A stretch of 64,000 nt of DNA from an uncultured Clostridia bacterium (GTDB lineage Bacteria > Bacillota > Clostridia > Oscillospirales > Ruminococcaceae), in the NCBI GenBank assembly GCA_947624375.1, contig CANQKD010000003.1:62001-126000 (forward strand). Direction: 5' to 3'. The stretch's first letter is position 1; each line of letters begins with the position of its first letter. Both the position numbers and the translations under genes were made by a program. Of the stretch, positions 44,506-53,226 are shown piece by piece. The notes under the pieces are model-generated. The model searched no databases, was not told the DNA's origin, and saw only the letters and a program-made list of their open reading frames with translations.

Positions 44506-47500
44506 TTATTCTTCGTCTATGGTCGATATGCAGAGGGTCATTTCTTCAAGCACATCTAGCAATACCTTTACGGTATCGAGCGCCGTGAATATCGCAACGC
44601 CGTTTTCTACCGCACAGCGGCGTATCTCGTAGCCGTCGGTCAGGTGCCCTGCCGAGCTCATATCGCGCGTGTTTATAACATACTTGATATATCCCGAGCG
44701 CATACCCTGTAGTATCTCATCGCTGCCCGAGCTTATCTTCTGCTTTTCACGCGTGCGTATGCCGTGTTCACGCAGGAAAACAGCCGTGCCGTGCGTTGCC
44801 TCGATATTGAAGCCAAGGTGATAAAATCTTCTCACAAGCTCTAAAGCTTCTTCCTTGTCCTTGTCTGCGATCGTAACGAACAGCGTGCCATAGTTTGAAA
44901 GCTTCATGCCAGAGGATTTCAAAGCTTTATACAGCGCTCTTGTCAGCTTTTTGTCGTAGCCAATCGCCTCGCCTGTTGATTTCATTTCGGGCGACAGATA
45001 CGCATCAAGACCGTTAAGCTTTGAGAACGAGAATGCAGGCGCTTTTACATACCAGCGTTTCTTTTCGGGCGGGAACAGTACGTTTATCCCCTGTTCTTTC
45101 AGCGACTTGCCGAGTATCACCAGCGTGCCGATGTCTGCAAGGCTGTAGCCCGTTGCCTTTGAAAGGAAAGGCACAGTTCTTGACGAGCGCGGATTTACCT
45201 CGATTATATAAACGTCCTCGTTTTTGTCAACTATAAACTGTATGTTGTAAAGACCCACAATGCCTATGCCCAGTCCCAGCCGTTTGGTGTAGTCAAGAAT
45301 GGTGTCTTTTACTTTTTGAGATATAGAGAATGTCGGGTACACGCTTATCGAGTCGCCCGAGTGTATGCCGGTTCTCTCAACAAGCTCCATTATGCCCGGC
45401 ACGAACACGTCTTTGCCGTCGCACACGGCATCTACCTCAACTTCTTTGCCCTCTATGTACTTATCTACCAGTACGGGCTTGTCCTCGTCTATCTCAACGG
45501 CGGTTTTAAGGTACGTTTTCAGCATATCTTCGTTTGAAACTATCTGCATAGCCCTGCCGCCAAGAACATAGCTCGGTCTTACTAAAACGGGGTAGCCTAT
45601 CCTTGCGGCGGCTGCAATTCCTGCCGGTATGTCAGTTACCGCTTCTCCCGGCGGCTGAGGGATATTAAGTTCTTCGAGCACCTTTTCAAAAGAGTTGCGG
45701 TTCTCCGCTCTCTCAATAGCGGCAAAGTCGGTACCGATTATCTTTACGCCCCTTTTCATCAAAGGTTCTGCAAGGTTTATGGCGGTCTGTCCGCCGAGTG
45801 ATGCTATAACACCGAACGGCTTTTCAAGCTCTATAACGTTCATAACGTCCTCAACGGTAAGCGGCTCAAAGTACAGCTTGTCGCTGGTGGTGTAGTCGGT
45901 AGAGACCGTTTCGGGGTTGTTGTTTATTATGATAGCTTCATAGCCGAATTTCTTTATTGTAGATACCGCGTGTACTGTAGAATAGTCAAACTCCACGCCC
46001 TGCCCTATTCTTATAGGGCCTGAGCCCAGCACTATTACTTTCGGCTTGTCTGAAACTATAGACTCATTCTCGTCCTCATAGGTCGAATAGAAGTACGGTA
46101 TATAGCTTTCAAACTCACTGGCGCAGGTGTCTATCATCTTGTAAACGGGGAACATCTTCAGCTTTTTGCGCAAAGTGTAAACATCCTCCTCGCTGCACTC
46201 CCACAGAGAGGCTATATACTTATCGGAAAAGCCCATTTTCTTGGCTTCGTAAAGCACCTTTTCATCGAACTTGTTTTCTATTATGTCGCGCTCAAACAGC
46301 ACTATGTTCTCTATCTTGTTGAGGAACAGCATATCTATCTGCGTTATGTCGCATATTATGCCCAGGTCAACGCCCTTCCACATAAGCTGAGATATCGCGT
46401 ATATCCTGTCGTCCGTGCCCAGTTTTATGTAGTCTAAAAGCTCCTCTATCGTGTAGCTGTCAAACTTCTTGCTGTGCAGGTGGCAAAGACCTATTTCCAG
46501 CGAGCGTATCGCTTTAAGCAGGCTTTCTTCAATAGTCCTGCCTATGCTCATTACCTCGCCGGTGGCTTTCATCTGCGTGCTTAAAGTGTTAGATGCCATT
46601 GTGAACTTATCAAACGGGAAGCGCGGCATTTTCGTTACAACATAGTCAAGGGTAGGCTCAAAGCTGGCAGGGGTGTTGGCTATCTGTATCTCGTCAAGAG
46701 TAAGACCCGTTGCTATCTTAGCCGAAACTCTCGCTATAGGGTAGCCGCTCGCCTTTGAAGCAAGCGCAGAGGAGCGCGAAACTCTCGGGTTTACCTCTAT
46801 AAGATAATAGCTGAAAGAGTGCGGATCGAGCGCGAACTGCACGTTGCAGCCGCCCTGAATTTTCAGCGCGCGTATTATCTTCAGCGCCGAATCACGCAGC
46901 ATATGATACTCTTTGTTTGTAAGGGTCTGGCTGGGGCATACAACTATCGAGTCGCCCGTGTGTATGCCAACAGGGTCAACGTTTTCCATATTACAGATAG
47001 TTATCGCGGTGTCGTTCGCATCGCGCATTACCTCATACTCTATCTCTTTATATCCCTTGATAGACTTTTCAACAAGGCACTGCGAAACAGGAGAGAGCGC
47101 AAGCGCATTTTTCAGTATCACGCGCAGCTCTTCCTCGTTGTCTGCAAAGCCGCCGCCCGTGCCGCCCAGCGTGAAAGCAGGTCTTAACACCACGGGATAG
47201 CCTATCCTCTTTGCGGCCTCAACGCCCTGTTCTATGGTGTTTGCTATCTCTGAGGGCAAAACGGGTTCGCCTAAAGATATGCAAAGCTCTTTAAAACGTT
47301 CTCTGTCCTCCGCCATATCTATACTTTCAAAGCTCGTGCCCAGAAGCTCTACGCCGCATTCATCAAGTACGCCTTTTTTCGCAAGCTGCATGGCAAGGTT
47401 AAGTCCCGTCTGACCGCCTATTCCCGGCAGTATGGCATCGGGTCGCTCATATCTCAAAATCTTTGCAAGATATTCCAGTGTCAGCGGTTCCATATACACC

Positions 47501-47688
47501 TTATCTGCAATGGAAGTATCCGTCATTATCGTGGCAGGGTTTGAGTTTACCAGTATTACCTGATAGCCCTCCTCACGCAGCGCAAGGCAAGCCTGCGTTC
47601 CCGAATAGTCAAACTCCGCCGCCTGACCTATAACTATAGGTCCCGAGCCTATAACGAGTATTTTGTTTATATCCGTGCGCTTAGGCAT
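44506..47688 (-). CDS. carB: Carbamoyl-phosphate synthase large chain
   Basis: 1060 aa. Two ATP-grasp halves: [19 protein letters not shown] near the N-terminus and [19 protein letters not shown] at about 550, with [19 protein letters not shown] and VEVDAVCDG lines. C-terminal MGS-like regulatory domain (about 930-1060). It makes carbamoyl phosphate from ammonia (from CarA), bicarbonate and two ATP, for pyrimidine and arginine synthesis. Starts 8 bases inside the carA end. Confidence 0.97.
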   Translation of the reverse strand: MPKRTDINKILVIGSGPIVIGQAAEFDYSGTQACLALREEGYQVILVNSNPATIMTDTSIADKVYMEPLTLEYLAKILRYERPDAILPGIGGQTGLNLAMQLAKKGVLDECGVELLGTSFESIDMAEDRERFKELCISLGEPVLPSEIANTIEQGVEAAKRIGYPVVLRPAFTLGGTGGGFADNEEELRVILKNALALSPVSQCLVEKSIKGYKEIEYEVMRDANDTAITICNMENVDPVGIHTGDSIVVCPSQTLTNKEYHMLRDSALKIIRALKIQGGCNVQFALDPHSFSYYLIEVNPRVSRSSALASKASGYPIARVSAKIATGLTLDEIQIANTPASFEPTLDYVVTKMPRFPFDKFTMASNTLSTQMKATGEVMSIGRTIEESLLKAIRSLEIGLCHLHSKKFDSYTIEELLDYIKLGTDDRIYAISQLMWKGVDLGIICDITQIDMLFLNKIENIVLFERDIIENKFDEKVLYEAKKMGFSDKYIASLWECSEEDVYTLRKKLKMFPVYKMIDTCASEFESYIPYFYSTYEDENESIVSDKPKVIVLGSGPIRIGQGVEFDYSTVHAVSTIKKFGYEAIIINNNPETVSTDYTTSDKLYFEPLTVEDVMNVIELEKPFGVIASLGGQTAINLAEPLMKRGVKIIGTDFAAIERAENRNSFEKVLEELNIPQPPGEAVTDIPAGIAAAARIGYPVLVRPSYVLGGRAMQIVSNEDMLKTYLKTAVEIDEDKPVLVDKYIEGKEVEVDAVCDGKDVFVPGIMELVERTGIHSGDSISVYPTFSISQKVKDTILDYTKRLGLGIGIVGLYNIQFIVDKNEDVYIIEVNPRSSRTVPFLSKATGYSLADIGTLVILGKSLKEQGINVLFPPEKKRWYVKAPAFSFSKLNGLDAYLSPEMKSTGEAIGYDKKLTRALYKALKSSGMKLSNYGTLFVTIADKDKEEALELVRRFYHLGFNIEATHGTAVFLREHGIRTREKQKISSGSDEILQGMRSGYIKYVINTRDMSSAGHLTDGYEIRRCAVENGVAIFTALDTVKVLLDVLEEMTLCISTIDEE

Positions 47689-48778
47689 TGTCTTTCGCCT
47701 CCTTCATAATATCTATAAACTTCCCGAACAGATATTTGCTGTCCTGCGGACCGGGCGCGCTTTCGGGGTGGTACTGCACCGAGAAGACCTTGTCTTCCCT
47801 GCACTCAACGCCCTCAACTGTGTTATCCAGCAGATTTATATGCGTAACTTTAAGACCCGTTCCCTCCACCGACTCACTTGCTACAGCATAGCTGTGGTTT
47901 TGTGAGGTTATCTCCAGCTTGCCTGTTTCAAGGTTCTTTACGGGGTGGTTGCCGCCGCGGTGACCGAACTTCAGCTTGTAAGTTTTCGCTCCGTATGCAA
48001 GCGAGATCATCTGATGCCCGAGGCATATGCCGAATATAGGCAGCTTGCCTTTCAGCGCCTTTACCGTTTCAATAACGGGCTGAACGTCCTCGGGGTCGCC
48101 CGGGCCGTTTGAGATAAACAGACCATCGGGCTTCATCATGCGTATATCCTCAGCCGATGTATTCCACGGCACTATGGTAACATTGCAGCCTATCTGGTTG
48201 AGGCTCCTTATGATATTGAGCTTTATGCCGCAGTCTATAGCAACAACGTTAAATTTGGGGTTTGATGTTCTCGAATACCACTTTTTGCGGCAGCTTACCC
48301 TGCTTACTGCATCTTTGGGCACGGGGGTATTTTTTATTATCTCCAGAGCCTTTTCGTTGGGGGTATCTATACTTGTAATGCACACCCTCCTGCTGCCGAG
48401 ATCGCGAATGCTCCTTGTAAGCTTTCTGGTATCTATGCCGCTAATGCCGGGAATGTGGTTTTCCTCCATAGTCTCCGAAAGCGTTTTGGTATACCTGAAA
48501 TTGCTTGGAAAATCGTTGTATTCCCTTACTATAAGACCGCCTATGGTGGGGCTCTTTGTTTCAAAGTCCTCGTCGGTAATGCCGTAGTTTCCTATAAGCG
48601 GATATGTCATTACCACCGCCTGATATGTATATGACGGGTCTGAAATTATCTCCTGATAACCGACCATAGATGTATTGAAAACTATCTCGCACACCGCATC
48701 GCAATTGTCGCCGAAGCCGTAGCCCTCATAGAAAGAGCCGTCCTCGAGGACTATTTTTCTGTCCTTTTGTCTAAGCAT
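47681..48778 (-). CDS. carA: Carbamoyl-phosphate synthase small chain (glutaminase)
   Basis: 365 aa. N-terminal CPSase small-chain domain ([11 protein letters not shown]) and class-I glutamine amidotransferase domain with GICLGHQM (nucleophile Cys) and [10 protein letters not shown] (catalytic His/Glu). It releases ammonia from glutamine for CarB. ATG 48778 follows GGGAGG. Preceded by a 270-nt leader, described separately. Confidence 0.97.
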   Translation of the reverse strand: MLRQKDRKIVLEDGSFYEGYGFGDNCDAVCEIVFNTSMVGYQEIISDPSYTYQAVVMTYPLIGNYGITDEDFETKSPTIGGLIVREYNDFPSNFRYTKTLSETMEENHIPGISGIDTRKLTRSIRDLGSRRVCITSIDTPNEKALEIIKNTPVPKDAVSRVSCRKKWYSRTSNPKFNVVAIDCGIKLNIIRSLNQIGCNVTIVPWNTSAEDIRMMKPDGLFISNGPGDPEDVQPVIETVKALKGKLPIFGICLGHQMISLAYGAKTYKLKFGHRGGNHPVKNLETGKLEITSQNHSYAVASESVEGTGLKVTHINLLDNTVEGVECREDKVFSVQYHPESAPGPQDSKYLFGKFIDIMKEAKDNA

Positions 48779-49055
48779 TATTCAAACCTCCCGATACAAT
48801 AAAAAAGCCTGCCGCTCAAATTTAAGGAATAGAAATAACTATCCTTACAAAAAAGCGTCAAGCGCAGATAACATATCATGTAAAACAGAAGAAGCGGCGA
48901 AAATAAAGCACGGTGTTTTTCCCGATGCGCTGTATATACCGCCTGTCTTTGGCGAGAAAAGCTGCCGTGTCATAAATTGCCACCCCGTTTTAACATAATC
49001 TAAGCGTCCACAAGCCGCGCGATAACGCAGCCTGATGAACGCCTTTGTTCAAATA
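48779..49055 (-). promoter_or_regulatory. Long carAB leader with candidate attenuator
   Basis: About 275 nt from the predicted start to carA. Minus-strand RNA features in order: a hairpin near 49000-49040 (GCGTTCA...TGGACGC outer stem), GGGGTGG ribosome-like site with a 42-codon frame, an AAGGATAG/CTATTCCTT hairpin (48824-48845), then GAGCGGCAGGC followed by six U (48801-48806). GCCGCT (48893-48898 on the minus strand) can pair with the GC-rich block before the U run. This looks like an attenuation region; no PyrR loop consensus or full T-box is present. Confidence 0.45.
48845..48973 (-). CDS. Candidate carAB leader peptide
   Basis: 42 codons, ATG 48973 with GGGGTG (48986-48981) 7 bases upstream, ending TAA at 48845. 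Sequence starts MTRQLFSPKTGGIYSASGK. Only one Arg, so it is not a classic arginine-rich attenuator. Its stop lies at the base of the AAGGATAG hairpin, so a ribosome there could affect folding. May be chance. Confidence 0.35.
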   Translation of the reverse strand: MTRQLFSPKTGGIYSASGKTPCFIFAASSVLHDMLSALDAFL

Positions 49056-49058
49056 GAT

Positions 49059-49087
49059 ATTATACAACATTTAAAACCGCTTGTCAA
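49059..49087 (-). promoter_or_regulatory. carAB promoter
   Basis: Minus strand: TTGACA (49087-49082), 17-bp spacer, TATAAT (49064-49059), a consensus match. Confidence 0.8.
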
Positions 49088-49104
49088 TAGCACAGAGAAA
49101 TTTT

Positions 49105-49827
49105 TTACAAATAATAATCTTCTATATTTAAAATGTACCAGTGCCAGCCCACTCTTGCCACATAAACGTCGTAATTATACACCTGCGAGGACTTCTCTCC
49201 GCTGAAAGATACCTCTGCCGATACCCTGTAAGCCTCTTTTATGCTTATATCATCACCAAAGTTGCGCATATACTCATCTTCCGAGCGGATTATCTCTTCT
49301 GTGGTAAGCTTTTCCTCTCTGCCGCAGGTTATCTCAGCGGTGAAGTTCTCGCCCAGTATCTCGTGATAGTCGCTGTAGCTCTCTTTTATAAAGGTATCTT
49401 TTGAAAGAGAGTTTTCAGAAATATAGTCGTCATAGGTCTTTGCCAGAGATTTTGGGAACGCTGAAACATACTTGTCGTAGTCGTTTTCCGCAATGGCGTT
49501 AAAATAGTTGACTATAGGCTCTGTTTTTTCACCTGCGCCCAGAACGCCTGCACGAAACAGCGACCACACCACCAGCGCGATGATACCAACCAGCAGAACT
49601 ATCACTATAACTATCTGCGGCGTTGTCATCTTTTTCTTTTCGCGCTTTGGCGCGGCTGCACGCTCTTTTTCGCGCTTGGCGGCGTTTTGCTGCCTCTCCT
49701 CTTTTCTCTGTCTGTTGGATTTGTATTTATCAAACGTTTTAGAACGCTCTACAGGCTTGCCGTAGCCGCATTTGTCGCAAAAGTCGCCTTTATACTCCGC
49801 GCCGCAGCTCTTGCAGTATTTTGCCAA
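49105..49827 (-). CDS. Zinc-ribbon membrane protein with extracytoplasmic NTF2-like domain
   Basis: 240 aa. An N-terminal zinc ribbon (CKSCGAEYKGDFCDKCG, 5-21), a Lys/Arg/Ala-rich charged linker (about 28-66), one helix (about 70-90), then an outside domain of about 145 aa. That domain begins PIVNYFNAIAENDYDKYVSAFP, typical of small NTF2/DUF4878-like folds, and ends GWHWYILNIEDYYL. Upstream of carAB on the same strand but behind the car promoter. Function unknown; related layouts occur in YwiB/TcaA-type envelope sensors. Confidence 0.6.
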   Translation of the reverse strand: MAKYCKSCGAEYKGDFCDKCGYGKPVERSKTFDKYKSNRQRKEERQQNAAKREKERAAAPKREKKKMTTPQIVIVIVLLVGIIALVVWSLFRAGVLGAGEKTEPIVNYFNAIAENDYDKYVSAFPKSLAKTYDDYISENSLSKDTFIKESYSDYHEILGENFTAEITCGREEKLTTEEIIRSEDEYMRNFGDDISIKEAYRVSAEVSFSGEKSSQVYNYDVYVARVGWHWYILNIEDYYL

Positions 49828-49869
49828 CAGTGTCTCCCCCTTTTAAGATTTTCTTAAGTTATTGATATA

Positions 49870-49898
49870 TTGAAAGTTAAGAAATTATATGTTATAAT
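49870..49898 (+). promoter_or_regulatory. Promoter of the anchored unknown gene and ABC operon
   Basis: TTGAAA (49870-49875), 17-bp spacer, TATAAT (49893-49898) with TGT extension. Confidence 0.6.
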
Positions 49899-49980
49899 AA
49901 TACCGTTGCAAAAAGAACCGATATATTTAGTTTAACTCATTTCGATCGGTTTGTCAATAAATTTTGAAAGGAAGATGACA

Positions 49981-50631
49981 ATGAAGCACAGGCTCAAAAG
50001 GCTTAACCGCGGTATTGTGCTGGGTATACTCGTTGTGATAGCGTTCGTAATATACCTGGCAGTCGATAACGCCATGTTCAAGTCTAAAGAAAAAGATGAG
50101 ATAGAAAAGGTCATCAGCGGCTTTGTAAACGATGCGGCTCAGGCGTGCGTTTACACCGGCAGCACTACCGACAAAGATTCTATCCTCAGCTTTTACGAAA
50201 GGCAGGCAGAAGCAGGCTGCAAAGATGCTCTGAACAAATACTGGGATCACTCGGAGGCTCTGGAAAAGTACAACGAGGCAAGCTTGTTCGGTGAATACTA
50301 TACCACAAAGGACGATATAGTACAGGAGATAACCCCTCTGAGAGACTACATGGACTACGGCTATGATACGCCTTCCGCGATGCCGTATTATTCTGCAATA
50401 GACTGCACTACAACTATAGAAAGCATCAAGCGCAACGGCGCAGGCGCTACCGCAATAATAACCGTCAGGTATGATGCCGTGGGAAACGGCGTTCCTATAC
50501 TGGTAGGACCTATAGGCGTTGACTACATAGAGGCAGGAAGCGGCTCGCAGACAAGCACTTCGGAAAGCTATCGCATAGAACTGTACAAGCAGGACGGCGA
50601 ATGGAAGATCGTCGGTTCTACATGGAATTAA
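49981..50631 (+). CDS. Unknown membrane-anchored extracytoplasmic protein
   Basis: 216 aa from ATG 49981; ATG 49975 is two codons earlier but too near AAAGGAAG. Basic start, one helix (about 14-30), and an outside domain of about 180 aa. It ends with NTF2-like strands (AIITVRYDAVGNG, YRIELYKQDGEWKIVGSTWN). A stretch GPIGVDYIEAGSGSQTSTSES is flexible. Twelve bases before the ABC ATPase gene, so probably a partner of that exporter. No named family recognised. Confidence 0.6.
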   Translation: MKHRLKRLNRGIVLGILVVIAFVIYLAVDNAMFKSKEKDEIEKVISGFVNDAAQACVYTGSTTDKDSILSFYERQAEAGCKDALNKYWDHSEALEKYNEASLFGEYYTTKDDIVQEITPLRDYMDYGYDTPSAMPYYSAIDCTTTIESIKRNGAGATAIITVRYDAVGNGVPILVGPIGVDYIEAGSGSQTSTSESYRIELYKQDGEWKIVGSTWN

Positions 50632-50643
50632 GGAGGCGGCAAT

Positions 50644-51609
50644 ATGGAAAACGTAAAAAATGAAGTTGCCGTTTCTATAAAAGGTCTTAACAAGACGATA
50701 GGCAAGCGGCAGATACTGCACGATATTTCTTTTGACGCATACAGCGGCGAAGTGTTCGGTTTTTTAGGACCAAACGGGGCAGGCAAGACTACTACTATTA
50801 AAATGATAGTTGGTCTGCTCTCGATAGACAGCGGCGAGATATCGGTGTGCGGCGCGGAGATAAAGAAGGATTTTGAGGGCGCGCTTAAAAACATAGGCGG
50901 CATAGTTGAAAACCCCGAAATGTACAAGCACCTTACGGGTTATCAGAACTTAGAGCACTACGCACGCATGAGAGAGGGCGTTACCAAAGAGCGCATTGAC
51001 GAAGTTGTTGCTCTGGTAGGTCTTTCAAACAGGATAAACGAAAAGATATCAAAGTATTCTCTTGGTATGCGCCAGAGGCTGGGTGTTGCGCAGTCAATAC
51101 TGCACAAACCGAAAGCTCTGATACTCGATGAACCCACAAACGGTCTTGACCCTGCCGGAATAAAGGAACTTCGCGACATACTGAAAAAGCTTGCCCATGA
51201 AGAGGGCGTGTGCGTTATAGTTTCCAGCCACCTGATGAGCGAGATGGAGCTTATGTGCGACAGGGTGGGAGTTATAGCCAACGGCAGTATGCTGGGAGTA
51301 TACTCTATAGACGAGCTTTTAGCGGCTTCGGCAGGCGCAACGAGCGACTACATAATAGATACCGACAGCGGCGAAAAGGCTGTTGAGATAATAAAGGGCG
51401 TTACCGAAAAAGTAAGCCTTACAGATGATGGTCTTGTAGAGGTAATTCTTGATAATAATACTCACCGCGAGGATATAGCTAAGATAAACAAACTGCTTAT
51501 TGAGGGCGGCGCGGCGGTATACACCGTATCGCTCAAGCCCAAGAAAAAGCTGGAAGACGTATTTATAGAGATGACAAGCGACACAAAGGAGGGCGGACAA
51601 ATTGCGTAG
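50644..51609 (+). CDS. ABC-2-type transporter ATP-binding protein (BcrA-like)
   Basis: 321 aa, with GGAGG just before the ATG. Walker A GPNGAGKTT, signature YSLGMRQRLG (the LSGG variant of BcrA-type ATPases), Walker B ALILDEPTNGLDPAG, switch SSHLMSEME. C-terminal 90 aa as in bacitracin/lantibiotic exporters. Works with the permease encoded next. Confidence 0.9.
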   Translation: MENVKNEVAVSIKGLNKTIGKRQILHDISFDAYSGEVFGFLGPNGAGKTTTIKMIVGLLSIDSGEISVCGAEIKKDFEGALKNIGGIVENPEMYKHLTGYQNLEHYARMREGVTKERIDEVVALVGLSNRINEKISKYSLGMRQRLGVAQSILHKPKALILDEPTNGLDPAGIKELRDILKKLAHEEGVCVIVSSHLMSEMELMCDRVGVIANGSMLGVYSIDELLAASAGATSDYIIDTDSGEKAVEIIKGVTEKVSLTDDGLVEVILDNNTHREDIAKINKLLIEGGAAVYTVSLKPKKKLEDVFIEMTSDTKEGGQIA

Positions 51610-53176
51610 ATTTTTCAGACTTGTGAAAAACGAGTATATAAAGAACCTAAAGCTCGTTTCAACGTGGGTAATGCTGATACTCACGGCGGTGGCTGCGATT
51701 GGTCTGCCTGCGCTTGCAAGATTGGCTTACTATTTTGATGCCGAAGCATCTCAAGGCGATACGAGCGGCTACGACTGGACGATAGCTGACTATCTGGATA
51801 ATATGATGTATTCCGCCGAGGGTACATCGGATAAATACTACATAGATATAATGAACGACCTTATAAATTCGGGCGCACAAAGCACATACGACTGGCGTTT
51901 TTCTGTTACGGATAATCTGTTCTATTCGGCATGGGATAAAGCAGACGAGCAGGTGTATGAAGAATACACCGAATACATGGCTGCCCTGCCCAGCTGGGAC
52001 GAAGAAAACTATACTCTGACAGACCCAGAAGACGCGCAAAAGGCAAGCGATTTTCTAAAAGACAAAATGGGCGAGACCTTTACAGCCATATGGAAAACAG
52101 ATGAGTATGCTAAACCTATGGCGGCGGTAATGGCAAACGATATGAAGGCGTATTATCAGTATAATATCGATGAAGCAAACAGCCGTTTGTCGTCAGCTGC
52201 TACAGAGTATGACAAGCAAATGGCAGACCTTGATATATGGTACTACACATATCTTCGCGACAACGATGTATATCAATGCACCGCCGAGGATTATGAATAT
52301 GAGTTTCTGAAAGATTATCTTCCGCAGTATTACGACGCAAACTATCAGAACGCTACAGAGCTGTATTACACAAGAAAAGCTATCATAACTTATGAAAACG
52401 CCGACAAGGGCTCACCCGACCAGATATCTGTAGGCGAATACAAGACCGCTGTAAACAAATACGCTGTATACAACTACATGACAGAAAACCACATTGAGAC
52501 AAACGTTGCAGATGAAGAAAGAGATACTCTGTGGTCGCCTTTCAAGATGTCTGTTGCGCTGGTGACTTTCATAGGTATTTTAGTGGTAGTTATAGCGGCG
52601 CACTCGGTGGCATCGGAGTTTTCAAACGGCACGATCAAATTCTTGCTTATAAACCCCGTTAAGCGCTGGAAGATACTTGTATCAAAATACTTCACCGTGC
52701 TTTCAATGGGCTATATAATGATAGCCATCACGTTCGTGCTCTCGCTGCTGACTTCTATGATAATGTTCGGCGCGCACGACATAGGCGCGATGTACATAAC
52801 TGCAAGCGGAGGAGAAGTGAGCGCAGTAAGCGGCATTTTGTACATGGCTAAGAGCTATCTGCTGGCAAGCACTTCGGTAGTGGTAATGGCAACAATGGCG
52901 TTTGCGATATCGGTGCTGATGAAAAGCTCTGCGTTCGCTATCGGTATCAGTATGTTCTGTATGCTCTCGGGCAGCGGCATAGTGCTTATGCTTCAGAGCT
53001 TGGGCATGAACTGGGCAAGATATCTGATATTTGCAAACCTCGATCTTGCTTCGATAGCAAACGGCACTTCTTCTTTCATGTATCAGACGGTAGGCACTGC
53101 GCTGGCTGTTATAGCGGTGCATATGGTAGTCTTCTGGCTGATAGCATGGGACGGATTTACCAGAAGGGAAATATAG
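51602..53176 (+). CDS. ABC-2-type permease with large extracytoplasmic domain
   Basis: 524 aa, TTG start overlapping the ATPase end by 8 bases. One helix near the N-terminus (about 18-38), a roughly 260-aa Tyr/Asp/Glu-rich domain between helices 1 and 2, then five helices (about 300-520). FSNGTIKFLLINPVKRWKILVSKY is the ABC-2 coupling loop. Bacitracin- or lantibiotic-type export or immunity is likely from the ATPase class; substrate unknown. Confidence 0.85.
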   Translation: MRRFFRLVKNEYIKNLKLVSTWVMLILTAVAAIGLPALARLAYYFDAEASQGDTSGYDWTIADYLDNMMYSAEGTSDKYYIDIMNDLINSGAQSTYDWRFSVTDNLFYSAWDKADEQVYEEYTEYMAALPSWDEENYTLTDPEDAQKASDFLKDKMGETFTAIWKTDEYAKPMAAVMANDMKAYYQYNIDEANSRLSSAATEYDKQMADLDIWYYTYLRDNDVYQCTAEDYEYEFLKDYLPQYYDANYQNATELYYTRKAIITYENADKGSPDQISVGEYKTAVNKYAVYNYMTENHIETNVADEERDTLWSPFKMSVALVTFIGILVVVIAAHSVASEFSNGTIKFLLINPVKRWKILVSKYFTVLSMGYIMIAITFVLSLLTSMIMFGAHDIGAMYITASGGEVSAVSGILYMAKSYLLASTSVVVMATMAFAISVLMKSSAFAIGISMFCMLSGSGIVLMLQSLGMNWARYLIFANLDLASIANGTSSFMYQTVGTALAVIAVHMVVFWLIAWDGFTRREI

Positions 53177-53189
53177 CACATACATAAAT

Positions 53190-53226
53190 TTACCCGTCGG
53201 ACTTTGCGGTCTGACGGGTATTTTTT
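53190..53226. terminator. Bidirectional terminator between the ABC operon and clpC
   Basis: ACCCGTCGGAC / GTCTGACGGGT stem with a short loop and a T run at 53221-53226. The minus strand side overlaps the clpC stop. Confidence 0.8.

Noticed and set aside
48960-48990. GGGGTGGCA in the carAB leader as a T-box
   Set aside because: Resembles the T-box GGGTGGNACCGCG core only over 8-9 bases, and only about 70 nt precede it, too short for stem I with a specifier loop.
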